Positions 1 through 10,668 of a stretch of 64,000 bases of DNA are shown one piece after another; the stretch's first letter is position 1; every line of letters starts with the position of its first letter. The position numbers were made by a program, and so were the translations under genes. The DNA comes from Haliclona indistincta. Taxonomy: Eukaryota > Porifera > Demospongiae > Haplosclerida > Chalinidae. The notes below the pieces were generated by a model that ran no database searches, was not told the origin of the DNA, and saw nothing but the letters and a program-made list of their open reading frames with translations. The stretch is from NCBI GenBank assembly GCA_964017065.1, contig OZ024783.1, positions 2,626,559-2,690,558 on the forward strand, given 5' to 3'.

Positions 1-2015
1 TAGTGGATATTCAATCTTCAGGTAGGTCAGTGAAGTGATATTCATGATCAATGCAGCTAGAGGGTGAAGAAAGTTACGGGAAATGGTAAGTTTCTTGAGG
101 TTTGTATTACCATGTGGAAGAAGCTGAGTTTCATTTATAGTGTCATAAGTGGTCAAGGTAAGTTCTTGCAATGAAGAGGGTTGAAATAATGTTGAGATCA
201 ATGTCCTATGTAGCGATACAAAGTCGATAATTAGGTATTCTAGTTCACTCCCTGGTGCTATCAGCTGCTGTAAGATGACCAGATCATCATGATCAATGTT
301 AAAACCCGATAATTCAAGTTTCTTAAGTCGGGAAAACTCTCTCAATGTAATAATTACAGAATGGGATGATCTAGTCATCTCTAATGACAAAATGTTCCCT
401 TTAGCAACAGATGAGGACCTAAGACCCTTCACCAGGAGATCAATATTTTCCCATGACACATTATCCTCTGACACATTATACATTACAAGACCCCATCTTT
501 CATCAAAGTGGCTGATGCAGTATCCTGCGACATACCAGTCAAAACCAACTACTGGTTTAACATCGATTGTATCACGTTTACTATAGTCTACCTTCACACT
601 ATCCATAATGCTAGGACACTCATATGCACAATGGACTAACTGTAGACGCTCAGAGGCAAGCAGCTGTGAAGACTTGATGGTAAGTTGTTGTACCAACTCC
701 TGGTACAGAGGGTGACTATGATAATCATCATGTCTGTACATTCCTGCCAGAAACCTCACAACAATGCTACCTTCATTAAGCCATTCTACCTGTTCAAAGT
801 CACTAGGATTCACAATAGCAACATGGAGGGCAGTCAGGTATTCTTGAAGAGTGAGATGGAGGAAGGAGTAGGAGCACCCAGGACCTGTACACACATTCAC
901 ACTTGTTGTCTTTTTCATTGTTCCAAGATGCTCAAAGTCCTCACCAAGGTCAGTAAAGACAAACTTTTTCTTGCATAAACTCTCGTAGGCCACCTTGGCT
1001 AGCTGAAGAAGCTGCTGAGCCACTACAGGAGGAAGCTTGCTAATGTCCTCTGTATGCTGGAGGGAAAGAGGCATGCAATACTCACTAGGAACCAGATGTG
1101 TGGACACGAGGTGCCTGCGAATGAGACCACGAGTGAGAGCGTCAAAGAATTGTGTCATGGTTGTAGGGAAGGGAGTATCTGTGTCATAGCTGTCCTGGTA
1201 TATCAGGGCTACAATGACGGCATTGAGAGGGATATACATCATACCATGTATGGGAGGATTACTGGTGATGTAAGACAAGAACCCTGCCAGTATATCCCCA
1301 CTAAACACACTCTCAGCAAATCGTTTGATATCCTCTCTAGTGAAGCCTATCACTTCAAGGTGCCTGTCTATGTTATGCTGACAGAGACTCCAGAGCTCAG
1401 CGCTCACTGAAGGACGACTGGTGACAATAATAGTAGCCTCTGCCAGGAGCCTACCCTTGAGTAGTTTGATGTATACTGAGCCCTCTTGTCGCTGCTCATG
1501 AGGAAGCTCATCAAACCCATCGCACAAGATAAGCATGCTTTTTCCTCTGCCTATTGCAGCCAAGAGCTCCTTCATGTTAGTGGTATCATCACATGGCAGC
1601 AGGTCCTCAAGGCAGTGTGCCTCTTGAGCCTTCTTCTCCCTTAAGCGAACTAGTACCACTAACTCGTACTGCTTCACACTCTCTAACTCCTCCCACTTGT
1701 GACACACTTCCCATGCCAGTGTGCTCTTGCCGATACCTGGTGCACCCTCCACCAGGACACAACGTACTGGTCCGCTACCATCCTCTCTGGGCTTTAGTAT
1801 ATGATCTAGTGCTATCGGAGCTTTCTCACGCAAGATCTCTTCAGTTAAACCATGGAGACTTTTTTTAGTAAACTCATCTGCTTGGTTCCTGGTGATATTC
1901 TTCTTGCTGATGACAGCTAGCTTAATGTAGTGCTTGCTGGCAGTAGTGAGTAGCTTATCATCATCAGGGAGTGGCTGTCGGTAATAGTCCTTTAGGTACT
2001 GTTTCCTGGTGATAG
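1..2015 (-). CDS. NLR-1 NACHT-LRR exon (partial, runs off left edge)
   Basis: Large coding exon of an NLR-type cytosolic immune receptor, open on the minus strand from the acceptor at 2015 to the window edge without a stop. It starts AITRKQY, then has a helical pre-NACHT stretch, the Walker A motif GAPGIGKS (about 1720-1745), the Walker B-type LILCDGFDELP, the sensor-like TIIVTSRP, winged-helix/superhelical sequence with FLHLTLQEYLTALH, and short leucine-rich repeats towards the edge. Paralogues at 10.9-14.4, 25.7-27.9 and 35.2-36.8 kb are very similar. It has three extra bases (one codon) just before the P-loop compared with NLR-3, which keeps the frame. It is the only one of the four NACHT bodies here with no visible lesion. 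NACHT is a nucleotide-binding oligomerisation module. Ligand and pathway are unknown. Confidence 0.9.
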
Positions 2016-2072
2016 CTGAGGAGAGGAAACACATCATCAACTGGTCATTAGTGACTGAGTATGTCATTATAC

Positions 2073-2138
2073 CTGTTGTGCTTGAATGAGATGAAGAGGT
2101 GATGGAGGATGGTATCATACTATCATTGGTCTGTTGTG
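2073..2138 (-). CDS. NLR-1 linker exon (66 nt)
   Basis: Short exon encoding a Ser/Thr-rich linker (AQQTNDSMIPSSITSSSHSS). It has an acceptor after cttacag and a donor CAACAG|gtataatg, followed by a 57-bp intron (2016-2072) ending ctcctcag before the NACHT exon. The phase is 1 at both ends. The same exon recurs in NLR-2, NLR-3, NLR-4 and the CARD-Tudor-bromodomain gene. Confidence 0.8.
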
Positions 2139-2204
2139 CTGTAAGACACAGAGTACAGGTGTCATAAGGTGCAACTGAGTACATGAAATTATTTTATTAT
2201 GCCT

Positions 2205-4190
2205 CGGTGGGCGGAGCCACGAGGCATACAGTAGTCGTGTTGTCTGTCGTTCATTCATTCATTCTGTCCGTCGCAACGAATTCTCGTAGCTCGCTGAAAA
2301 CTAATCGCTGAAACAAGCAACACGGGTAGAAATCGATACTTGCTCGGATTTGAATTTTCAGAAGTTTGATTTTAAAGCTTAGTGCGTAAGTTACCGAGTG
2401 AATTGCTCACAGCTGGCTTAGTTTTGTAGCGCACGCTGAAAGTTAAGCTCTGAAACTAGCAATGCAAGTAGTACACGGTATTATCTCGCTCTAGAACATG
2501 TGAAAACTTTATACGAAGCTTTGTTCGTGAGTTATGGCGCAATTTGCTGTATACATGCATCTGCAGTTGCTGTGTTTGTGGAATGGTGGATTGTTGTGTT
2601 TGTGGATAATGTGTCATTCCACCGAGGCATCTGCACCTTAGGTGCTTCATTATGCCTCGGTGGGCGGAGCCACGGGGCATACAGTAATCGTGGTGTCAGT
2701 CATTCTGTCATTATGCCTCGGTGTGGGCGGAGCCACGAGGCATACAGTAGTCGTGGTGTCATTCTGTCATTCATTCATTCATTCTGTCAGTCTGTCGCAA
2801 CGATTTCTCGTAGCTCGCTGAAAACTAATCGCTGAAACAAGCAACACGGGTAGAAATCGATACTTACTCGGATTTGAATTTTCAGAAGTTTGATTTTAAA
2901 GCTTAGTGCGTAAGTTACCGCGTGAATTGCTCACGGCTGATTCAGTTTTGTAGCGCACGCTGAAAGTTAAGCTCTGAAACTAGCAATGCAAGTAGTACAC
3001 GGTATTATCTCGCTCTAGAACATGTGAAAACTTTATACGAAGCTTTGTTCGTGTCTTATGGTGCAATTTGCTCACCGGCTCGCGATCGAGCTGTTGCTGG
3101 CGATCTGGAAAGGCAAAGCTATCCATAGGTGACTACCTAGAAGCGTATAAGTTAGAATTTCACTACAGGATAGCAGCACAGGTCCAGAGAAATTGTGTGA
3201 GCAAGCTATGGAAGCTATCTAGTATGCATGGGCTGTACTGAACATTGTAGACACGCCCAGTCAGCACTGATTGGCTTCTGATTGCATAACTATATAATGC
3301 TGTACAGAAAGGCTGCAGTTTATTGTGTATGTTTTTATAGGTTGTCAGCCACTAACATAGTGTTCAACTAGCAACAGGAGACTTTCATTACTGCTTGTGT
3401 ATTTCAGTTCAGCGTATTTAGTCAGACAGGCATGTATGCATAACATTCCACCGAGGCATAAGCACCTTCGGTGCCTAGTTCATTCAGTCAGTCTGTCGCA
3501 ACGATTTCTCGTAGCTCGCTGAAAACTAATCGCTGAAACAAGCAACACGGGTAGAAATCGATACTTGCTCGGATTTGAATTTTCAGAAGTTTGATTCTAA
3601 AGCTTAGTGCGTAAGTTACCGCGTGAATTGCTCACGGCTAGTTCGGTTTTGTAGCGCACACTGAAGGTTAAGCTCTGAAACTAGCAATGCAAGTAGTACA
3701 CGGTATTATCTCGCTCTAGAACATGTGAAACTTTATACGAAGCTTTGTTCGTGAGTTATGGCGCAATTTGCTCACCGGCTCACGATCGAGCTGTTGCTGG
3801 CGATCTGGAAAGGCAAAGCTATCCACAGTTGACTACCTAGAAGCTTATAGGTTAGAATTTCACTACAGGATAGTAGCACAGGTCCAGAGAAATTGTGTGA
3901 GCAAGCTATGGAAGCTATCTAGTATGCATATGGGCTGTACTGAACATTGCAGACACACCCAGTTGAATTGTGGTCAGCACTGATTGGCTTCTGATTGCAT
4001 AACTATATATTGCTGTACAGAAAGGCTGCAGTTTATTGTGTATGTTTTTATAAGTTGTCAGCCACTAACATAGTGTTCAACTAGCAACAGCAGACTTTCA
4101 TTACTGCTTGTGTATTTCAGTTCAGCATATTTAGTCAGACAGGCATGTATGCATAACATTCCACCGAGGCATAAGCACCTTTGGTGCCTA
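2205..4190. mobile_element. Tandem cluster of non-autonomous elements with ATGCCTCGG termini
   Basis: At least three nested or tandem copies of one element family. Left ends read ATGCCTCGGTGGGCGGAGCC followed by the inverted CGAGGCAT (starts near 2202, 2650 and 2711). Right ends read CCACCGAGGCAT followed by a GCACC-GGTGC hairpin (near 2618-2648, 3447-3472 and 4163-4190). The bodies share the segment with tcgtagctcgctgaaaacta and tagcgcacgctgaaag. The matching intron of NLR-4 (around 35.0 kb) lacks them, so the cluster is an insertion between the Death exon and the linker exon of NLR-1. No transposase was seen. Confidence 0.75.
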
Positions 4191-4872
4191 GTTTTTGTTG
4201 CATTAATTGTCTTGACACATCATGTTACAGTAGAGATCATTGATCTTGCTCATACTCACTATATTCAAACAAACTAATACTTAAAATAATGATCACACAA
4301 ATGTAGAGACTGTGAGCTGCATCTTCTCATTGCCAGAACAAACGGTCATGGAGTCCATTTTTCAGGACGTACCTGTTTGCTGAATACCTGCTCCCATCTT
4401 CTTACCATGAACTTTAGTGTGTTGGTCGCAAGTTGGAAGTCTACCAGACTAAAATACCTATGGTCTAATACAATATTTTGCAAAAACGGACAGCTTTGTT
4501 AGTGTGTTTAGCAGTAACTCGTACATAATTCTTGTTCCTATCTTTCCTACTTAAAGTTTAAGAGTTGTACTATCGACTGAGTTGATCATTTCATACTGCA
4601 CAAAAAAACTCACTATAATAGGCACTTGAAAATTGTATTTTAGCAAGATTTTAAGGGGCGTGGCAGTGGCAATTTTGACGATTGGCGATTATTACCACTT
4701 TTCCTTGCTACAGAGTGTGTTTAGAGTGAAGCTACTATAGTTTAGTAGTAATGTCATGTGCTGTTTCTTTCAAGGTGACCGCTATTTGTATTAGATTTCT
4801 GGCAATGATCTCTATAAAACTTGTGCTCTCTCTAAGTAGTACCAATTCACTAAAGTGTACAGCATTGTATAC
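4191..4872 (-). other. NLR-1 intron sequence shared with NLR-4
   Basis: No coding capacity recognised. The segment is the reverse complement of the NLR-4 intron at about 34.25-35.0 kb. It confirms that NLR-1 and NLR-4 are duplicates of one Death-NACHT-LRR gene. Confidence 0.6.
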
Positions 4873-5168
4873 CTTGATCACTTGTCGTGTTAGCTGCAAT
4901 GAGCTGGTCAGCAAGTGCACCCAGTTCAGACTGTCTGAGACACTCTATCAAGTGTTGATATGTACGAGTAGATTCATCACCATTTGTCAGCCATTTCTGG
5001 ATGATAGCCTCTGTGACACTCTCAGCACCATCTTGGATGTGGTTCTTCTTCAGTAAAGCAACTGCTACTCCATTCTCATCTTGTAGGAGACACATACCGA
5101 ATGTTGTGTAGTCATGAGCAGCAATTGTTTGAACTATCTTGAGAGGTTTACCATCAGCTCCTTTCAGG
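4873..5168 (-). CDS. NLR-1 Death-domain exon (5' end truncated)
   Basis: Encodes a Death-superfamily module: KGADGKPLKIVQTIAAHDY, then FGMCLLQDENG, then AIIQKWLTNGDESTRTYQHL and IECLRQSELGALADQLIA, the usual W-L spacing of the last Death-domain helices. The donor CAAG|gtatac (4873/4872) is in phase 1 and matches NLR-4. Unlike NLR-4, the first ~35 bases of the exon, including the acceptor, are replaced from about 5168 upstream by unrelated sequence. Splicing of this exon into a transcript is therefore doubtful. Death domains recruit adaptors by homotypic interaction. Confidence 0.75.
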
Positions 5169-5171
5169 GGG

Positions 5172-5838
5172 TGCACGCAACTAATTAATATTCACGGCGC
5201 TGCGCGTTGCTATGGTCAGTGTTTCTGGAAAACTAAAGCAGCAGACAGAGCGATATTAGCAGTATAGCTAGTGCGTCTGGATAGCTACTCGTATCATGAA
5301 ATTTAACGGGCTGGCTTGCTCGCTAGAACACGGAGAGACGCGGTCTATGATCGACGTGTTTGTTCATAAAACTCACCAGTAAAGACTTGAATGAGCTCAA
5401 GATTCCAGAAATGCAAGTTTCAACAAAGCTAAAATCTAGTAACAGAGCGATTTTTTCGCTAGCGTGCCCAGAAAGCACCGTTGCCCGTCGAGCAGCATGG
5501 ATTCCCCCGTTTTTCTCGGCAGTGTGGCGTTTATTTAGAAAAATCGTTCTGTTACGGTATAGCCCACGTGTTGGCGATCGCGTCGAGCTAAAAGATGTCC
5601 AGATCCAGCGTGCGGTGGCGAAGTTTTATGCCAAAATGCGTATTGGCAAGGGCAGCACCATTGGAATGCTAGCTGAGTATACAGTTGCTATTGGCTGTGG
5701 CTTGTTGTGTAAACAGTTGCTATGTCAGCAACCGCACAATAATTATATTCATAGCAGCCGCACTGTTGCTAGTTGCGAGCACCCTTCCTATAACTACATC
5801 TCTTCTGCACCGTTTGTTAGTCTGGTAACCCCGCCCAG
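5172..5838. other. Unidentified insertion in the NLR-1 leader-Death intron
   Basis: Sequence absent from the corresponding intron of NLR-4. It appears to have removed the 5' edge of the Death exon. On the plus strand it is open for most of 5360-5890 (about 176 codons), but the translation has no motif I recognise and its right end runs into intron sequence shared with 29.63-29.70 kb. I therefore do not call it a gene. No clear terminal inverted repeats were found. Confidence 0.35.
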
Positions 5839-5986
5839 GCTTCGAATTACAAAGGGGATGGGCTGTCAGACTATCTGGAGTATGGTCTAGGGGTGTACTG
5901 GATAGTCTCTAGCCTCCACAACTGCCGTCACAGCAGGCTCTTTTTAAAAATTCAGTCTGGTTGTTACGTGTAGACCTACTACTCAC

Positions 5987-6400
5987 CGGTAATCGGGCCA
6001 GGGTTCGTTTCAATGTCACCAGAGATGATCAGAGACTGCATGATGATCACTAGTACAACATGTACGTATGACCAGTTACGAGTCTGACTAGAGTATCTTG
6101 TTACAGATGAGACTACGAGAGAAGGAGATGAGAAAAGATGTACGCGTACGTACTAAGAGAACGAGAGGAGAGATTGTTGGCCGGACAAGGCTAAGTATTC
6201 TTCTGAAGATTTTTCGGGAAAAGAGGTTGGAGTAGCATGAGACTCAGTTGCGAGCGGATCTTGAGTGCTGCTACGGAATTTATACGCATATATTATATTC
6301 AACACCCGCGGAAAAGGATATTGCAAAGAACAGCAAAATCATAGAAGCACTTGCTGCTAGAGAGCCCTATTGTAGCCCGACACAGCTCCACAGAGATCAT
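5987..6400 (-). pseudogene. NLR-1 leader exon with 2A-like motif (frame-disrupted)
   Basis: Reverse-strand homologue of the leader exon at 30902-31319. It has an equivalent start ATG at 6400-6398, the same internal blocks, and ends SLIISGDIETNPGPIT before the donor CCG|gtgagtag. The 2A-like core GDIETNPGP is intact, but indels around 6060-6110 break the hydrophobic run that precedes it in the other copies, and no continuous frame spans the exon. In the intact copy the leader combines a hydrophobic segment with a 2A-type ribosome-skipping consensus. Confidence 0.6.
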
Positions 6401-6780
6401 AGCTAGCTAGCAAGCGAAGCACACGAGCCACGCCCTAGTAGTCAAACCTAGCGGAGGGGGATTCCCAGGGAAAACCCCCAAACTTCCCCTAATAAATTAT
6501 TTTTGGGAAATCAAAATCATCAAAACAATTACAGTGAGTTCAGTAACTATTTTTGGTCTCTTAATTGTTGCCGTTGGTCTATCAGTGATCCTACTGCTCT
6601 CAATCATTGATCAACTCGCCACTTTTGTCTCGTTTTGCTGTGATCTGCTCACATCACTTACCTGAACTTCCTGCTTCTGCACATAGCAAAATACAAGAAG
6701 TTACCAGTTTAAAATTAACCAAACCTTTGATTTTCTTCACACAAGTGAAGATCTAGTGTTGGAATCAGATGTTACATAAT
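6401..6780. other. Intergenic between the Tudor-bromodomain cassette and the NLR-1 leader
   Basis: No gene seen. Part of it (6540-6780) is the reverse complement of 39.65-39.90 kb, the tail of another bromodomain cassette. This indicates that the two regions arose by duplication. Confidence 0.5.
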
Positions 6781-6784
6781 ATGG

Positions 6785-6972
6785 AAAGCACTTCATGATG
6801 TTGGAACATGAAGTAGTCTAGTACTGTAGTATGTGTAATGAAAATTGTAAGGTAGGCATCAAATTTTATCAGGTAACCTGATAAATTTTTGAAGAGCCTG
6901 GACAACAATTTTTCCATTCTTGACAATACGAGAAAGCAGCCTAACCTCCCATATGAGAGCTTTCTTTTGTCT

Positions 6973-7022
<50 letters not shown>

Positions 7023-8337
7023 CCTACACTACTAGTGATTATATATCATACACACACACACCCACACACACACACACACATTGAGAGAATATTTTTAAAT
7101 GATTATTTTCAGACTCACCTGAAGGTAAAGACTGGTTTGGTCAAGGCTTGCTGGCTGGAGCAAGGAGCATCAGAGAGACGAGGAGACAAGAGTTCTACAG
7201 ATAAGATAAACACTTGCAACAGTACAGCTGACGACCAGTGAATGTATATCGGCTGAGTCAAACTATGCATACCTAGTGTGATGGAGCAGAATGAGGGAGG
7301 ACCAACTACGAACTCGACATATTTCACGAGACAATACTCTTGAGGCTGAAGAAGAAGACCAAAAGGCAGTAGGAGACAGGGCTCACAGGAGTACTGACTG
7401 TGCCTTCCACTGCAGGTGTGGGCAGTCTCTAGTGAGCAGTGAGACACAGTCAGCAACAGATTAGCAACTCACGCTCAGAGTTAATTCCTCACAGGGCATC
7501 TGCTGGTCTGCGCTCCATGATGGAGATATTTTGCTCTTTTGTACAGCATCACGATACAGCTGGTGACCCTGATAGAAATACACCACCTGGAGAGAGACCA
7601 CACCCACTGAAGTGACTCATAAGATACTCACTGTACTCACAATATCACCAACTTGAGGAAAGTAAGGTGAGGAACAAGGCTTGGTTGACATCAACCATTG
7701 AGACGGACGGTAGGCTGCAAGATTCTCCTGAAAAAAAGAATGAAGTCATCTTTGCAGTAACATAAATGAAGTCACCTTAAACTATGTACTATTAAAATAT
7801 TTTGCAACACCGCAAAAATATGGTGGTCGTTCAAATTTGGCAATTTTTTTTAAAGATTCAATAACTACATTGTAAAATAATTATTTTAACACCCCAAAAT
7901 TTTTCTGGTATGGACAAATTATGATCAAATAAAAAAAATCACACACAATGGGTACCTGGTCTCGTGCTGGGGAGTACTAGCTGTGTCAAGACTGGGCAGC
8001 ACTGGTTGGGTAAAGACTATACTTCTAACTCTCTGTAGACAGAAGTGCACAAAAGACTTTAATAACTTTCCATTACATGAGCTTACTTGTAACAATCCAC
8101 AATACTTGAACTACTGGAAGATGGACTGTGAAGAAAATAGAGCATTTGTACATGATTTAGTATACAAGATACTGACGTACATTGTGTTCTGTCCTTTCTC
8201 ATTTGAGTCACTGTTTCGCGTGTCAGAGAGTGCATTGTCAGCTGGTTCTGTATCAGGTAAGGTGCTTCCACTGGACAGAGAACACTCTGTTGCAGTACTT
8301 CTAGTGACTACAAGTTCCTTCCTGGATATAGCTTTGT
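6785..8337 (-). pseudogene. PHIP/BRWD-like Tudor-bromodomain cassette A (degraded)
   Basis: Exons on the minus strand match, in order and often in exact length, the gene at 51.5-55.3 kb. They are linker exons 8181-8337 and 8087-8125; 7641-7727 (87 nt, AAYRPSQWLMSTKP with YFPQVGD); 7473-7586 (114 nt, VVYFYQGHQLYRDA); 7273-7345 (73 nt, VEFVVGPPSFCSITL); 7119-7146 (TKPVFTF); then a bromodomain half-exon 6878-6970 (KALIWEVRLL) and a short piece near 6790-6815. These are hallmarks of the PHIP/BRWD cryptic Tudor region. The Tudor core exon and the first half of the bromodomain are missing, and the bromodomain exon lacks 33 nt internally. It follows a Death-domain exon rather than WD40 repeats. Confidence 0.7.
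6977..7019. repeat. (GA)n microsatellite at a splice acceptor
   Basis: About 20 GA units. Read on the minus strand this is the polypyrimidine tract of the acceptor ccatcag at the bromodomain half-exon. A short CA-rich run follows at 7050-7080. Confidence 0.9.
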
Positions 8338-8566
8338 CTACAGTAGAGAAAAGTGAGGGTTAGTTAGAACTACTAGATAGAACAACAGTTCACCACATTA
8401 TAGACTTCAGTGACTTCAAGTGTGTGTGTATATAGACAAACTATGATACATATCACACGAGAAGAAATATCTACCAAGCACTTTTGTAAGGCTATCTTTG
8501 TGAATACCAGCTGCTTAATTAGTGCTGTATATTAAAATGAGGAACAGCATTCTCATCCATTCATAC

Positions 8567-8899
8567 CTGCACATGCATCATTGATGGGTGTGGCTAGGTC
8601 TCCTGGTAGATCAGCATCACTGATACACTCAGCAAGAGATGACCAAGTACGTGGAACAGCTGAATCATTGGGATCTCTGTCATCACGTGACAACCAGTCG
8701 TCCAGGACCCTCCGAACAAACTCGTTCTTGTCTTTGCATTCCTTCTGATACCTTCTCACTAGATCATCATCCTTCAAGAGCATGTGAGCTAGGTCCGTGC
8801 ACTGCCATTGTTCCAATGATGAGATCCATCGAATAACTCTCAGAGAAGACCCATCAGGTTTCTTGAGAAGAAGGAGCTGATCATAAGAGGGTCTGTCAG
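8567..8899 (-). CDS. Death-domain exon joined to cassette A
   Basis: Exon of 333 nt, phase 1 at both ends (acceptor ccggcag at 8899, donor GCAG|gtatgaat at 8567). The translation contains VIRWISSLEQWQCTDLAHML, then NEFVRRVLDDWLSRDD, then PRTWSSLAECISDADLPGDL, a well-formed Death domain with the late Trp-Leu pattern. It differs clearly from the NLR-1/NLR-4 Death domain. The next exons downstream on this strand encode PHIP/BRWD-like Tudor sequence, so the locus looks like a Death-Tudor-bromodomain chimera, probably decayed. Confidence 0.8.
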
Positions 8900-8950
8900 C
8901 TGCCGGAGAGGAATAGAGAAGCTCAACTTTGTAAAAATCACTTCACTCAC

Positions 8951-9032
8951 ATGATAGAGGACCAGAGTTTGTAGTACCAGAGATGATCAGAGCCTGAGAG
9001 ATGTTAGTACGAGTCTCTCGCGTGGAATGCAT
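8951..9032 (-). CDS. Leader exon with degenerate 2A site (Death-cassette A gene)
   Basis: Short exon from ATG at 9032-9030 to donor TCAT|gtgagtg, phase 1. It encodes ISQALIISGTTNSGPLS, alignable to ISQSLIISGDIETNPGPIIG of the leaders at 29.5 and 31.3 kb. The 2A residues D, I and E are lost and only N and GP-like remnants remain. Ribosome skipping is therefore not expected here. The start codon choice is tentative. Confidence 0.55.
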
Positions 9033-9065
9033 GTCGCGCTAGCTTCTTACCATGTGTTAGTGGGC

Positions 9066-9250
9066 GTAACCAACCGCGCCTCCGGACTACAGAGCGGGAA
9101 ATTTGAATTAGCTAGCAGCACTGTTGTCTTTCAGCTGTACTACATGTCCCACCGATCTCTGTCTTTCCATCATCTCTGTGCATTGCATGACTGCACTATA
9201 TCAAGATAAAGTACCACACAGATCTGAATCTGATCCCACTCTCCTCTTTG
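9066..9250. repeat. Dispersed repeat, copy 1
   Basis: The segment containing ttcagctgtactacatgtcc and catctctgtgcattgcatga recurs at 23245-23460. It also recurs at about 18.70/19.60 kb, where a hAT-like element is inserted in it. Function unknown. Confidence 0.7.
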
Positions 9251-9529
9251 TCTGCAATGAGCAACTTGATCTCTGACTAGAAGAATTATTTTAATAACTT
9301 GAAACTGATATTCACGATCATTTATACCCTATCATACCTATACTAACATACTTGTCAGGTTTTGCAATCCAATAAGCTTATCAACTGCAGCAACTACACT
9401 GTAAAAACATACAGAACAAGTTGAAGGTTGGTGAGACCAGCCATAAAGGGCTTAATTTCACATGTCTCACAAAGTAACATTATTAAGTTAATGGATTAGA
9501 ATGAGAGAAAGTCATTCTACTAGCTAGGA

Positions 9530-10668
9530 TGAAATGTCATAAATTAGCAAGCTAGCTCAAGCTAAGAGCATGAACTCAAAGCTGTTGCAAGTCATGCATC
9601 ATCTTCCAGTACTCCTCCTCCAGGCAGTATACTACCCATTATCACTATCTAATGTATTGCACGTGAGATAGAAACATGATTTGAAAAATTACACATATTC
9701 AAACTCTGCACAAAGTAGCTAACAATTACAAAATAGGAGTGACAAAAATATTAAGAAAACGATGCGTTCTACACATGTACATGAAAAAAGACAAAGTAGT
9801 TCAACAAATATTGAATAAAAAGACTGAAATCATAATGAACACACAAGTACATGTATAATAGAGAACAAAGTTGAGATCAATTTAATAACACAAGTTATAA
9901 TGACAAGGTAGTGAAGAAAACTACATAAAGTTCAATATGTTCACAACTACACTAAGGTGTAATAATAGAAATAAAAAAAGAAGAAAATAATACAGGTAAA
10001 TAAATGTACACAACAAAAAAAACAAAGAAAAACAACAAAACACACTGAAGAGAAACAGAAATAGTCAGGCCACCAAACAGGCAGTTCCCAAAATGGAAGC
10101 AGCATTGCCTCTTTGAACTGCCACAGACAGACGCTGGAACAGGTACGAACGGCTGAGCGGGTCACCAGTTTGAAATGCGATCCTCTTGCCCAAATCCTTG
10201 ATAAATTTTAGAGACCTCTCACCAAAAGTACCCTCTCACCAAAAGTACATGTATTATCATTAATTACAAGGTTTTAACGGATTCTTATAGAATTATAAAG
10301 ATAGAATTGTTCCAATTCAGTGTAGTACTGTTTCCAGGTAGTTACTGTAGTGCTGTGCTACTATAATTTATTGTACATGAGATAGAAACATGTTCATGTG
10401 CAAGAATACTATTCAAATCAAACAATAGAACACAGTTACATGACTGCACTAAACAGGAGTGACAAAAGAAAAACAGTATACACTGTAGTTGAGGTAAAAA
10501 ATTCAAAACAATTATTAATTAATAGTACAGTAATTCTTCTAGTGACATAATAATTTATTCGAAGCAACCAAAAGATGTTGTATAATAATGTAAAGTAAAC
10601 TGCTACTACACACTGAAAGAAGAAATCATATTGTGCACATATTCATCATCATTCAGTTCAAACGTCAT
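9530..10668 (-). other. 3' flank of NLR-2, duplicated in NLR-3
   Basis: No gene of its own. Long stretches match the 3' flank of NLR-3 at 24.89-25.65 kb, which supports segmental duplication of the two CARD-type NLRs. The copy here holds an additional retroelement-like relic around 10.1 kb. Confidence 0.65.
10080..10205 (-). pseudogene. Retroelement protein relic
   Basis: Minus-strand translation reads KDLGKRIAFQTGD, then YLFQRLSVAVQRGNAAS. It is closely similar to the relic at 45.99-46.42 kb (KDLGRRLTQATGE...QRMSVAVQRGNAAS). I recall this pattern from C-terminal regions of non-LTR retroelement proteins. The identification is tentative and the fragment is short. Confidence 0.4.

Noticed and set aside
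296..1868. Plus-strand ORFs over NLR-1 (and similar ones over the other NLRs)
   Set aside because: Antisense shadows of the conserved NACHT-LRR exon; they recur at the same place in each paralogue.
5360..5890. 176-codon plus-strand ORF as a gene
   Set aside because: No recognisable motif, and its right end overlaps intron sequence shared by three leader loci. Kept only as a description of the insertion.
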